NCBI RefSeq assembly: GCF_900103985.1
Contig: NZ_FNIE01000008.1
Span: 310,001-374,000 of the forward strand
Source: Actinacidiphila guanduensis
GTDB lineage: Bacteria; Actinomycetota; Actinomycetes; Streptomycetales; Streptomycetaceae
Direction of reading: 5' to 3'
DNA: 64,000 bases
Under the pieces are notes generated by a model, which made no database searches, had not been told where the DNA came from, and was given only the letters and a program-made list of their open reading frames with translations. Positions 50,949 to 58,980 of the stretch are shown in pieces. Position 1 is the first letter of the stretch. Every line of letters starts with the position of its first letter. The position numbers and the translations under genes are program-made.

Positions 50949-51833
50949 CTACTTCGCCGGGAGTACGCCGTGCCCGGCCCCGCCGCCGTTGCGGCGCGCG
51001 GGTTCGTCCGGGAGGTCCTCATCCAGGTCGGCGAACTCGTCCGCGGGGACGTACGCGAGCGCGACCGGACCGTCGCCTGCCGGTTCGTAGACGGCGTCGG
51101 CCGTACCGCGGCGCGCCTCGCTCGCCTTGCCGGTGCTGTCCGCGGGCAGCCCGACCTGGAGGGCCAGGGCCGCGGCAGCGTGGTCGAAGAAGGGGCCGCG
51201 GGCCTCGACCACCCCCTGGAACTGGCCGAAGACCTCGAAGCTGACGATGCCGAAGACCTGGGCCCAGGCGGCGAGGAGGGCGCTCACGACCTCGACGGGA
51301 AGGTCGGGGGCGACCTCGGCCCCGAGCCGCTCCGCGTCCGCCCGCACCGGCCCGGCCGGGGGGCGGCCGGCGGGCTGTCCGAGCACGCCTGCCGCGTGGG
51401 CCTCGCGGGTGACCGCTATCAGGGCCAGGGCGACGCGGGAAGCGGGGGCGACGGTGTCCTGCGGGGCGGCGTAGCCGGGGACGGGCGAGCCGTAGATCAG
51501 GCTGTACTCGTGCGGGTGGCCGACCGCCCAGTCCCGAGCCGCGCGGCACACCGCGACCCAGCGTTCGACTGGGCTGCCCCGCTCGGCGGCGAGGGCCTGC
51601 TCGGCGGCGGCGCCGACGGCGTCGTACGCGTCGATGATGAGCGCGGTGAGCAGGTCGTCCCGGCTGGGGAAGTAGCGGTAGAGCGCGGAGGAGACCATGC
51701 CCAGCTCGCGCGCGACCGCCCGCAGCGACAGCCGCGCCGCCCCCTCGGCGGCGAGCTGCCGTCTGGCCTCTTCCTTGATCGCTGCGGTGACCTCGGTCCT
51801 CGCCCGTTCCCTGGCTCCTCGGATGACGCTCAT
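50949..51833 (-). CDS. TetR family regulator with WHG-type C-terminus
   Basis: A 294-residue repressor, longer than the usual ~200. The helix-turn-helix reads AAEGAARLSLRAVARELGMVSSALYRYFPSRDDLL (residues ~29-63). A TetR_C_33/WHG-like domain with RWVAVCRAARDWAVGHPHEYSLIYGSPVPGY follows, then a ~60-residue acidic tail. It is divergent from an F420-type nitroreductase gene, and AGAGC-type dyads sit in front of both. Confidence 0.92.
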   Translation of the reverse strand: MSVIRGARERARTEVTAAIKEEARRQLAAEGAARLSLRAVARELGMVSSALYRYFPSRDDLLTALIIDAYDAVGAAAEQALAAERGSPVERWVAVCRAARDWAVGHPHEYSLIYGSPVPGYAAPQDTVAPASRVALALIAVTREAHAAGVLGQPAGRPPAGPVRADAERLGAEVAPDLPVEVVSALLAAWAQVFGIVSFEVFGQFQGVVEARGPFFDHAAAALALQVGLPADSTGKASEARRGTADAVYEPAGDGPVALAYVPADEFADLDEDLPDEPARRNGGGAGHGVLPAK

Positions 51834-51839
51834 GGGGCC

Positions 51840-51869
51840 AGTGTGCCACGGAAAAAGAACGCCGCACAA
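51840..51869 (-). promoter_or_regulatory. Leaderless promoter of the TetR gene
   Basis: On the minus strand TTGTGC (51869-51864), 18 nt and CACACT (51845-51840), then 6 nt to the ATG. Confidence 0.55.
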
Positions 51870-51874
51870 GAAAG

Positions 51875-51887
51875 AGAGCAGTGCTCT
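51875..51887. promoter_or_regulatory. TetR operator, site 1
   Basis: AGAGCA-G-TGCTCT, a perfect dyad adjacent to the TetR gene -35. Confidence 0.65.
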
Positions 51888-51926
51888 TGATTTCCGGAGG
51901 TGAGACGTGCATGCTGTTCTCAAGAC

Positions 51927-51939
51927 AGAGCGGTGCTCA
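51927..51939. promoter_or_regulatory. TetR operator, site 2
   Basis: AGAGCG-G-TGCTCA, matching site 1 at 11 of 13 positions, 33 bp before the nitroreductase ATG. Confidence 0.5.
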
Positions 51940-51971
51940 CAAAAGTGGGCGGTAGTCAACGAGGAGTCGTC

Positions 51972-52436
51972 ATGTCCGAGCAGGCGGTGCACGTCCAGAA
52001 GCCCGGGTGGGTCACGGTCAACGTCTTCAACCGGGCGGTCGCGTGGCTGACCCGCCGCGGGATCAGCGTGTGGGGGTCCCGGATCCTCGCGGTCCGCGGG
52101 CGCAAGAGCGGGCAGTGGCGCCGCACCCCGGTCAACCTGCTCACCTTCGGGGGCGAGCGGTACCTGGTGGCCCCCCGCGGCCACGTGCAGTGGACGTACA
52201 ACATGCGGGAGGCCGGCGGCGGGCGGCTGCTGCTGGGCAGGCGCGTGGAGGAGTTCACCGCGGCCGAGCTGGGCGACGACGAGAAGGTGCCCGTGCTGCG
52301 CGCCTACCTCAAGCGGTGGAAGGCGGAGGTCGGCGTCTTCTTCGGCGGGGTGGGGCCGAACTCGTCGGACGAGGAACTGCGGGCCATAGCTCCCCGCCAC
52401 CCCGTTTTCCGGCTCACCTCGGGACAGGAGCGGTGA
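51972..52436 (+). CDS. Deazaflavin (F420)-dependent nitroreductase family protein
   Basis: A 154-residue split-barrel protein of the DDN/DUF385 family: VRGRKSGQWRRTPVNLLTFGGERYLVAPRGHVQWTYNMRE covers the F420-binding strands (residues ~42-80). Members use reduced F420 on quinones or nitro compounds. ATG 51972 has GAGGAG 6 nt upstream. Likely repressed by the divergent TetR protein. Confidence 0.92.
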   Translation: MSEQAVHVQKPGWVTVNVFNRAVAWLTRRGISVWGSRILAVRGRKSGQWRRTPVNLLTFGGERYLVAPRGHVQWTYNMREAGGGRLLLGRRVEEFTAAELGDDEKVPVLRAYLKRWKAEVGVFFGGVGPNSSDEELRAIAPRHPVFRLTSGQER

Positions 52437-52485
52437 GGTGGCCGGGGCGCGCGGCGGCCGCCCGTACCGGCCGCCGCGGGGGCGG

Positions 52486-53790
52486 TCAGGTGCGGTCCAC
52501 CGCGTCCAGCGCGCGACGGGCGATGGGGTGGGTGCGGACGAGTTCGGCGAGCGAGCGCTTGCCTCGGGCGACTCCCGCGAAGGCCCGCCAAGCGGGCGGG
52601 AAACCGGTCAGGGCCGCGTGCAGCAGACCGGGACGCCGCTCGAAGAGCGCCAGCATGCGGCGGCCGACGCCCATCTCGACACCGAGCCCGGCCTTGACTG
52701 CGAAGGCGTAGTTGAGGGCCTGGCGGCGGGCGTCCACCGCGTCGTGCGACTCGGCGATGCGCACCGCCCACTCGCCGGCCAGGCGGCCCGAGCGCAGCGC
52801 GTAGGAGATGCCCTCGCGGGTCCAGGGCTCCAGCAGGCCGGCGGCGTCGCCGCAGACCAGCACCCGGCCGCGGGAGAGAGGGGAGTCGTCGGCCCGGCAC
52901 CGGGTCAGGTGGCCGGAGGAGATGCTGGGCTCGAAACCGGCGAGGCCGAGGCGGGCGATGAAGTCGTCGAGGTAGCGCTTGGTGGCACCGCCGTCGCCGC
53001 GGGCGGAGATGACACCGACGGTCAGGGAGTCCCCCTTGGGGAAGACCCAGCCGTAGCTGCCGGGCAGCGGCCCCCAGTCGATGTGCACGCGCCCCGCCCA
53101 GTCCTCGGCCACGGCGGGGGGCACGGGGATCTCCGCCTCCAGGCCGAGGTCGACCTGGTCGAGCTTCACACCGACGTGGGCCCCTATCCGGCTGGCGCTG
53201 CCGTCGGCGCCCACCACCGCGCGGGCGTAGACGATCTCCTCGCTGCCCGAGCCCGTGCCGTTCACGACGACGGCGACGGTGCGGCGGTCCGGGACGCCGG
53301 GCCCGTGCTGCTCCACCCGGGAGACGGCCGCGCCGGTGCGCACCTCGGCGCCCGCCTCGCGGGCGGCCTCGACCAGGCCGGCGTCGAACTCTGGGCGGTT
53401 GATGAGGCCGAAGAGCATCTGCCGGGAGCGCTTGGTGCGGGTCAGCCTGCCGTTGAGGCTGAAGGTGACCGCGTGCACCCGGTCCAGCAGCGGGAGTTCG
53501 TATCCGGGTGGCAGGGCGTCGCGGGAAGGGCCGATGATGCCGCCGCCGCAGGTCTTGTAGCGGGGCAGCTCGGCTTTCTCCAGCAGCAGCACCCGCCGGC
53601 CGGTCAGGGCCGCCGCGTGGGCGGCCGTCGCCCCCGCGGGCCCGGCGCCGATCACCACGACGTCCCAGACCTGCTGGGCACCCTCGCCCGGCGTGCTGCT
53701 GTCCTGCGCCGACTGCTCACCGCTCACGTCTTCTTCGCTCCCGCTCGCCACGCTCGGCTTTACTCGCTGTTCAGAGCTCTTCGGATGCAT
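52486..53790 (-). CDS. Geranylgeranyl reductase family flavoprotein
   Basis: A 434-residue FAD protein. The Rossmann motif VVVIGAGPAGATAAHAAAL lies near residue 45, PRYKTCGGGI near 77, VVGADGSASRIG near 192 and VCGDAAGLLEPWTREGI near 310. These match geranylgeranyl reductase-type enzymes that saturate isoprenoid chains, for example of menaquinone. ATG 53790 is the longest start, but a TAGGAT hexamer overlaps it, so a GTG 40-70 nt downstream may be the real one. Confidence 0.88.
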   Translation of the reverse strand: MHPKSSEQRVKPSVASGSEEDVSGEQSAQDSSTPGEGAQQVWDVVVIGAGPAGATAAHAAALTGRRVLLLEKAELPRYKTCGGGIIGPSRDALPPGYELPLLDRVHAVTFSLNGRLTRTKRSRQMLFGLINRPEFDAGLVEAAREAGAEVRTGAAVSRVEQHGPGVPDRRTVAVVVNGTGSGSEEIVYARAVVGADGSASRIGAHVGVKLDQVDLGLEAEIPVPPAVAEDWAGRVHIDWGPLPGSYGWVFPKGDSLTVGVISARGDGGATKRYLDDFIARLGLAGFEPSISSGHLTRCRADDSPLSRGRVLVCGDAAGLLEPWTREGISYALRSGRLAGEWAVRIAESHDAVDARRQALNYAFAVKAGLGVEMGVGRRMLALFERRPGLLHAALTGFPPAWRAFAGVARGKRSLAELVRTHPIARRALDAVDRT

Positions 53791-53868
53791 CCTATTGCGC
53801 GAAAGGACACGGACTTGCTGTGGCACCATCGGCAGCGTCCACCTCCCTACGTCCGCAAGGAGCCGTCC

Positions 53869-55242
53869 ATGCCGTCCGTTCCGCTCTCCGAGACCGTGGC
53901 CTCGCTGATTCCCCGTGCGAGGACCGAACTGGCGGAGCTGGTGGCCTTCAGGTCGGTGGCCGACCCGCGGCAGTTCCCGAGGAGCGAGTGCGAGGGCGCC
54001 GCCGAGTGGATCGCGCGACTGCTCGGCGAGGAGGGCTTCCAGGACGTCGCCCTGCTCGACACGCCTGACGGCACCCAGTCGGTCTACGGCCTGCTGCCCG
54101 GCCCGGCGGACGCGCCGACCGTGCTGCTCTACGCCCACTACGACGTGCAGCCGCCGCTGGACGAATCGGCCTGGCTGTCGCCGCCGTTCGAACTGACCGA
54201 GCGGGACGGGCGGTGGTACGGGCGGGGCGCGGCGGATTGCAAGGGCGGCCTGCTGATGCACATCACCGCGCTGCGGGCGCTGCGCGAGGACGGCGGGGTG
54301 CCGGTGACGGTGAAGATCGTCGTGGAGGGCTCGGAGGAGCAGGGCACGGGCGGGCTGGAGCGCTATGCCGAGGCGCACCCCGAGCTGCTGGCGGCGGACA
54401 CCATCGTGATCGGGGACACCGGCAACTTCCGGCTGGGCCTGCCCACGGTAACCTCGTCGCTGCGCGGGATGGTGCTGCTGGAGGTGAAGGTGGCCACGCT
54501 GCGGGGCAACCTGCACTCGGGGCAGTTCGGCGGGGCCGCGCCGGACGCGCTGGCCGCGCTGATCGCGATGCTCGCCTCACTGCGGGACGAGACGGGCGCC
54601 ACGACGGTCGACGGGCTGGACGCCACCGGGGTGTGGGCCGGGCTCGCCTACGAGGAGGCGGACTTCCGGGCGGACGCCCAGGTGCTGGACGGCGTCGGGC
54701 TGGTGGGCACCGGGCAGATCGCCGACCGGCTGTGGGCGCGGCCCGCGGTGACGGTGCTGGGGATCGACGCGCCGCCGGTGGTCGGGGCCACGCCGTCGGT
54801 GCAGGCGGAGGCGGGTGCGCTGGTGAGCGTACGGGTCCCGCCGGGGTTCGACGCGATCAAGAGCGCGGAGGTGCTGGAGGCGCACCTGCGGGCGGCTGCG
54901 CCGTGGGGCGCGAAGGTGGAGGTGGCGTTGCGGGGCAGTGGGCAGCCGTTCGCGGCGGACACCGCCAGCCCGGCGTACGCGGCGATGGCCGAGGCGATGC
55001 GGGAGGCGTACGGACAGGAGATGGCGGTGGCCGGGCAGGGCGGTTCGATCCCGCTGTGCAACACGCTGGCGACCCTCTACCCGCAGGCGGAGATCCTGCT
55101 CATCGGGCTGAGCGAGCCGGAGGCGCACATCCACGCGGTGAACGAGAGCCTGTCGCCCGAGGAGTTCGAGCGGATGTCGCTGACGGAGGCGCTCTTCCTG
55201 AAGGGTTACGGGGCCGCGCAGTCCGCAGGCATGGGCGTCTGA
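53869..55242 (+). CDS. M20 family dipeptidase
   Basis: A 457-residue zinc peptidase of the ArgE/DapE/CPG2 group. Metal ligands are visible in YAHYDVQ (His, near residue 91), RGAADCKGG (bridging Asp), EGSEEQGTGG (catalytic and metal Glu) and IGDTGNF. A lid domain interrupts the catalytic fold (residues ~200-325). It cleaves dipeptides in the cytosol. AAGGAG lies 7 nt before the ATG. Confidence 0.94.
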   Translation: MPSVPLSETVASLIPRARTELAELVAFRSVADPRQFPRSECEGAAEWIARLLGEEGFQDVALLDTPDGTQSVYGLLPGPADAPTVLLYAHYDVQPPLDESAWLSPPFELTERDGRWYGRGAADCKGGLLMHITALRALREDGGVPVTVKIVVEGSEEQGTGGLERYAEAHPELLAADTIVIGDTGNFRLGLPTVTSSLRGMVLLEVKVATLRGNLHSGQFGGAAPDALAALIAMLASLRDETGATTVDGLDATGVWAGLAYEEADFRADAQVLDGVGLVGTGQIADRLWARPAVTVLGIDAPPVVGATPSVQAEAGALVSVRVPPGFDAIKSAEVLEAHLRAAAPWGAKVEVALRGSGQPFAADTASPAYAAMAEAMREAYGQEMAVAGQGGSIPLCNTLATLYPQAEILLIGLSEPEAHIHAVNESLSPEEFERMSLTEALFLKGYGAAQSAGMGV

Positions 55243-55250
55243 ACCGCTGA

Positions 55251-55278
55251 GGGGTCCGGGCGGGCCGCGGCGGACCCC
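55251..55278. terminator. Hairpin between convergent genes
   Basis: GGGGTCCG and CGGACCCC with a 12-nt loop. Confidence 0.55.
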
Positions 55279-55346
55279 GGTGAGCGGGCGCGGCTTGCGG
55301 CCGGCCCGGCAGACGGGGCGGCCGCAGCCCGTCGCGGGTGGTCGAG

Positions 55347-56375
55347 TCAGCGGGCGGGGTGTCCGGCCTCCAGGTTGAGGGGGCGGCCCTGCTTGCGGGC
55401 GCGCAAGGCCCACCGCAGGCGTTCGAGGCGGACCGGGGGCAGCAGATCGGCGGCCTCGTCCTCGGTGACGAACCGCCAGTCGCGCAACTCGTCGCGCGGC
55501 AACAGGAGCCGGGGGATGTCGGAGGAGGGCATGCGGCCGCCGTCGAAGAGCAGACGGAGGCCGCCGTGGCCGGGCGGGCGAGGCGGTTCCCAGTCCACGA
55601 CGAGGAGTTCGAGGCCGCCGGTGAGTTCGATGCCGAGTTCCTCGGCGACCTCGCGGTGGCCGGCCCGGGCGGGGGACTCGCCGCGCTCGACGATGCCGCC
55701 GGGGAACTCCCAGCCGGGCTTGTAGGTGGGGTCCACGAGCAGGACGCGGTCGGCATCGTCGAAGAGCAGGACGCCGGCGGCCACGGTCTCGGCTCGCGGC
55801 TCGGGCGTCTGGACGATGCCGCACGCCCCGGCGCCGCGCCCGACCGCCTCGGCGACGGCCACGGCCGTCTGGCGCGGGGTCAACTCCGCGGTGTGCAGCA
55901 CGAAGGCGTCGTTGTGGAGCCAGGGGAGGGCGGCGGCGTAGTCGGCGAGGTGGTCGGCCGGCGCCTGGTGGGTTGCGGTGCCGGGCTTGCTGGAGGAGTC
56001 GGTGCGGGCGGCGAGGCGCGCCCGCAGGATCGTTTCTCCGGGATCGAGCAGGACATGGCGGACATCGATGCCACGAGCGGCGAGACCGCCGAATATCTCG
56101 TCGCGGTGGTCCTGGCGCAGCAGCGTCGTGGGCGCGATGAGCACGCCGCCGACCTCGGCGAGCAGACCGGCCGCGGTCTCGACCACCAGGCGGCGCCAGA
56201 TCGCGAGGTCCTGGCAGTCGCCGACCGCCTGGAGCTTCTTCTCGGGCAGCAGCCGGTGCAGGCAGCCGCCGAGCACCTCGGGCTCGTACAGGGTGCTGCC
56301 CGGCACCAGGTCGAGCATCTCCCGCGCCGCGCTGGTCTTGCCCGCGCCGAACGCGCCGTTCACCCAGATGATCAC
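55347..56375 (-). CDS. AAA/P-loop kinase fused to NUDIX hydrolase
   Basis: A 342-residue two-domain protein. The N-terminal ~180 residues carry the P-loop GAFGAGKTSAA (near residue 8) and a lid-like RLAARTDSSS segment, like small nucleotide or antibiotic kinases. The C-terminal domain has a complete NUDIX box GGIVERGESPARAGHREVAEEL (near 234-255). The fusion could couple phosphorylation with cleavage of a nucleoside-diphosphate derivative; the substrate is unknown. GTG 56375 follows GAAGGGGG. Confidence 0.85.
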   Translation of the reverse strand: MIIWVNGAFGAGKTSAAREMLDLVPGSTLYEPEVLGGCLHRLLPEKKLQAVGDCQDLAIWRRLVVETAAGLLAEVGGVLIAPTTLLRQDHRDEIFGGLAARGIDVRHVLLDPGETILRARLAARTDSSSKPGTATHQAPADHLADYAAALPWLHNDAFVLHTAELTPRQTAVAVAEAVGRGAGACGIVQTPEPRAETVAAGVLLFDDADRVLLVDPTYKPGWEFPGGIVERGESPARAGHREVAEELGIELTGGLELLVVDWEPPRPPGHGGLRLLFDGGRMPSSDIPRLLLPRDELRDWRFVTEDEAADLLPPVRLERLRWALRARKQGRPLNLEAGHPAR

Positions 56376-56532
56376 GGTGCCCCCTTCTCCGTAGACCCCT
56401 ACGAATTGCCCGGAGAGTCGGGCATGGCAAACGCGCACGCTCACGCGGAGGTGCCCGAAAGCGGCGAAAACGGGGGAGTGGTGACGGTGCGTGGCGGAAG
56501 GGTTGCCCGGTGAGAGGGGGAGCGCCGGTGGG

Positions 56533-57432
56533 TCAGAACAGGGACTGCGGGGCGCCGGGCGCCAGGCGCAGCGGGGCCGTGGGTGGCGGCGCCGGGGTGC
56601 CGCCGGGCGGTCGCTGGAGGGGCCAGCCGGCGGTGAGGCGGGTGTCGAGGAGCAACGGGCCCTCGGGAGTGGCCAGATGGAGGTCGTGGCCGGCGACCGC
56701 GAGGACGGTGCCGGTGAGCGCGCAGCCCGAGGCGAGCGCGGTGACCTCGGCGGCGGGCGCGGCAAGCGGAGGCTGCCGGTCGAGGCCGAACACGCCGGTG
56801 AGGTCGGTGAAGGCGAAGGGGGCGAGCCGGAGCGAGGTGGGGAGGTCGGCCTGACGAGAGGTCACCTCGGCGTGGAGGGCGGCCACTTCGGCCTCGCGTT
56901 CGGCCGGCGGCGGCAGGCTGTAGCGGGCGGCGCGCTTGGCGGGGTCGCGGACCCGGTCCGGCACGCGCAGCGCAGCGCCCAGCACTGCCTCCGTACGGCG
57001 CGCCGCCATCAGCGGGCCCTTGCCGAGGAAGGCGAAGCCCACCGCGGCCTGCTCCAGCAGGCGCACCCGGCCGCGTTCGGCCGCCGTGATGCCCACCTTG
57101 AGCAGACCGGGGCCGAAGTAGGCGAGATAGACCGCGAAGGGCCGCGGGTCGTCCGCACGGGTGTCCGCCGCCACCGAGGAGGCCCGGTCCAGCGCGAGGC
57201 ACCCCTCGCACTGCTCCCGCCGCACCTGCGGCGCCAGCTCGGCACCGTACGGACACGCCGACCGCCGCCCGGCCCGCCACACCCCCGTGCACCCGCGCAC
57301 CGCGTCCCCACCCACCGCGAGCCCGGCCGGCTCACCGACCCGCAGCGGACTCGTCCGCCCGCCGTGCTCCGGGTGCCACCACACCCACTGCGCACCCTCC
57401 GCCCGCCACCGGACCCCACCGCACCGCCACAT
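56533..57432 (-). CDS. DUF2797 family protein
   Basis: A 299-residue protein. N-terminal cysteines (CTGVWRAGRRSACPYG, EQCEGCLAL) could bind zinc. The middle segment VYLAYFGPGLLKVGITAAERGRVRLLEQ (near residues 100-128) reads like a GIY-YIG nuclease core. Actinobacterial DUF2797 proteins have no settled function. Both a GGGGGC ribosome site and a TAGCTT hexamer 6 nt upstream support the ATG. Confidence 0.8.
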   Translation of the reverse strand: MWRCGGVRWRAEGAQWVWWHPEHGGRTSPLRVGEPAGLAVGGDAVRGCTGVWRAGRRSACPYGAELAPQVRREQCEGCLALDRASSVAADTRADDPRPFAVYLAYFGPGLLKVGITAAERGRVRLLEQAAVGFAFLGKGPLMAARRTEAVLGAALRVPDRVRDPAKRAARYSLPPPAEREAEVAALHAEVTSRQADLPTSLRLAPFAFTDLTGVFGLDRQPPLAAPAAEVTALASGCALTGTVLAVAGHDLHLATPEGPLLLDTRLTAGWPLQRPPGGTPAPPPTAPLRLAPGAPQSLF

Positions 57433-57438
57433 GCCCCC

Positions 57439-57444
57439 AAGCTA
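57439..57444 (-). promoter_or_regulatory. -10 hexamer of the DUF2797 gene (leaderless spacing)
   Basis: TAGCTT (minus strand), 6 nt, then ATG 57432. Confidence 0.4.
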
Positions 57445-57646
57445 GATCCACCCACCGACACGCGGCGCGGTGCCGGGGCGTACGCGGCCGCCGGCGGGGC
57501 CGACGGGCGCAGCAGCGTGGACGGCACCCGGTACTCCCCGCGGAGCAGGACAGGTGCCGCTGGCCGGACGACGACGCGGGCGCCGGCCGGCGGGAGTCTC
57601 GGGGTGTCGGGAAAGGACCCGGCTCCGACCGAGGAGATGACGCGCA

Positions 57647-57973
57647 ATGGACACCCTGGCTTGGCATGACGGCGGGCCCGGCCCGTGGATCCTGTTCGTA
57701 CCGCTGGTCTGGGCGGCCGTGGTCGCCGTGGTGATCACGGCGCTGCGGCGCACCGGACTGCGGGGCCGGGGCGGCTGGGGCGGCCCGTTCGGCGCCTGGC
57801 AGCAGCGCCCGCCCGTGAGCGGGTCCGAGCACTCGCCGATGGCCGTGCTCGGCCGCCGCTTCGCCGCCGGCGAGATCGACGAGGAGGAGTACTGGCGCCG
57901 GATGTCGGTGCTGGAGGAGCACTTCGCCCGTGACCCGCGCGGCACCCGCGGCGGCAAGGGCGGTGCCGCGTGA
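57647..57973 (+). CDS. SHOCT-domain membrane protein
   Basis: A 108-residue protein with one membrane helix (ILFVPLVWAAVVAVVITAL) and a C-terminal SHOCT module (VLGRRFAAGEIDEEEYWRRMSVLEEHF). First gene of an operon with an ABC ATPase (4-bp overlap) and a large permease, so it may regulate or stabilise the exporter. GAGGAG lies upstream. Confidence 0.85.
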   Translation: MDTLAWHDGGPGPWILFVPLVWAAVVAVVITALRRTGLRGRGGWGGPFGAWQQRPPVSGSEHSPMAVLGRRFAAGEIDEEEYWRRMSVLEEHFARDPRGTRGGKGGAA

Positions 57974-58980
57974 GCGCCGCCGCCGGAGCCCCCGCGGGAG
58001 CCCCGTCCTCCGCCGCGGAGCAGCCCGGCACCGCGATGGCGGCACGCGTCGTCGGCGCCGAGAAGGTCTACGGGGCCGGCAGCGCGGCCGTGCGCGCCCT
58101 GGACGGTGTGACGGTCGGCTTCCCGGCGGGCCGGTTCACCGCGATCATGGGCCCCTCGGGCTCGGGGAAGTCCACCCTCATGCACTGCGCCGCCGGCCTG
58201 GACAGCCTGACCGCCGGCCGCGCGTACATCGGCGGCACCGAGCTGGGCCCGCTCGGCGACCGGCAGCTGACGCTGCTGCGCCGGGAGCGGATCGGCTTCG
58301 TTTTCCAATCGTTCAACCTCGTGCCCACCTTGACGGTCGCCGAGAACATCACGCTCCCGCTCGACCTCGCGGGCAGGCGGCCCGACGCGGAGTGGGTGGA
58401 CGCGCTGGTGGACGTGGTCGGGCTCGGCGGGCGCCTGGCGCACCGGCCGAGCGAGCTGTCCGGCGGCCAGCAGCAACGCGTCGCCGTGGCCCGGGCGCTG
58501 GCCGGCCGCCCCGAGGTGGTATTCGCCGACGAGCCGACCGGCAACCTCGACTCCCGCTCCGGCGGCGAGGTGCTCGGCCTGCTCGGCCGGGCCGTCCACG
58601 AGATGGGCGGCACCGTGGTGATGGTCACCCACGACCCGAACGCCGCCGCGCACGCCGACGAGGTCGTCTTCCTCGCCGACGGGCGCCTGGTGGACCGCAT
58701 GGCCGACCCGACCGCGAGCCGCGTGCTCGACCGGATGAAGGCGTTCGACACCCGCACGGGCCAGGCCCTGACGGGACAGGCGCGTACGGACCGGACCCGT
58801 ACAGACCGAACCCGTGCCGAGCGGGCGCGCCCTGACCATGCCGGTACCGATCCGGCCCGTACCGACTCCGCCCGTACCGATCCGGCCCGTACGGACCGAA
58901 CCCCCTCCGACCGGGCCCGCCCCCAACACGCCCGTCCCGCGGGCGCCCAAGCCGGCACCCAGGAAGACGCGCCTGCATGA
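57970..58980 (+). CDS. MacB/LolD-type ABC transporter ATPase with repeat tail
   Basis: A 336-residue ATPase. Walker A GPSGSGKST near residue 60, Q-loop FQSFNLVPTLTV, signature LSGGQQQRVAVARA, Walker B VVFADEPTGNLD and switch histidine VMVTHDP are intact. After residue ~270 a tail of about 55 residues is built of pentapeptides such as RTDRT, RTDPA and RTDSA, encoded by a 15-bp minisatellite. The normal family ends near residue 250. Overlaps both neighbours by 4 bp. Confidence 0.93.
   Translation: MSAAAGAPAGAPSSAAEQPGTAMAARVVGAEKVYGAGSAAVRALDGVTVGFPAGRFTAIMGPSGSGKSTLMHCAAGLDSLTAGRAYIGGTELGPLGDRQLTLLRRERIGFVFQSFNLVPTLTVAENITLPLDLAGRRPDAEWVDALVDVVGLGGRLAHRPSELSGGQQQRVAVARALAGRPEVVFADEPTGNLDSRSGGEVLGLLGRAVHEMGGTVVMVTHDPNAAAHADEVVFLADGRLVDRMADPTASRVLDRMKAFDTRTGQALTGQARTDRTRTDRTRAERARPDHAGTDPARTDSARTDPARTDRTPSDRARPQHARPAGAQAGTQEDAPA
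58783..58947 (+). repeat. 15-bp coding minisatellite
   Basis: Eleven consecutive 15-bp units, most starting CGTACCGA or CGTACGGA (for example CGTACCGATCCGGCC at 58873), encode pentapeptides in the tail of the ABC ATPase. Units after 58,902 are more diverged. No frame disruption. Confidence 0.85.

Noticed and set aside
58783..58947. CRISPR array
   Set aside because: The units are contiguous without unique spacers and stay in the reading frame of the ATPase.
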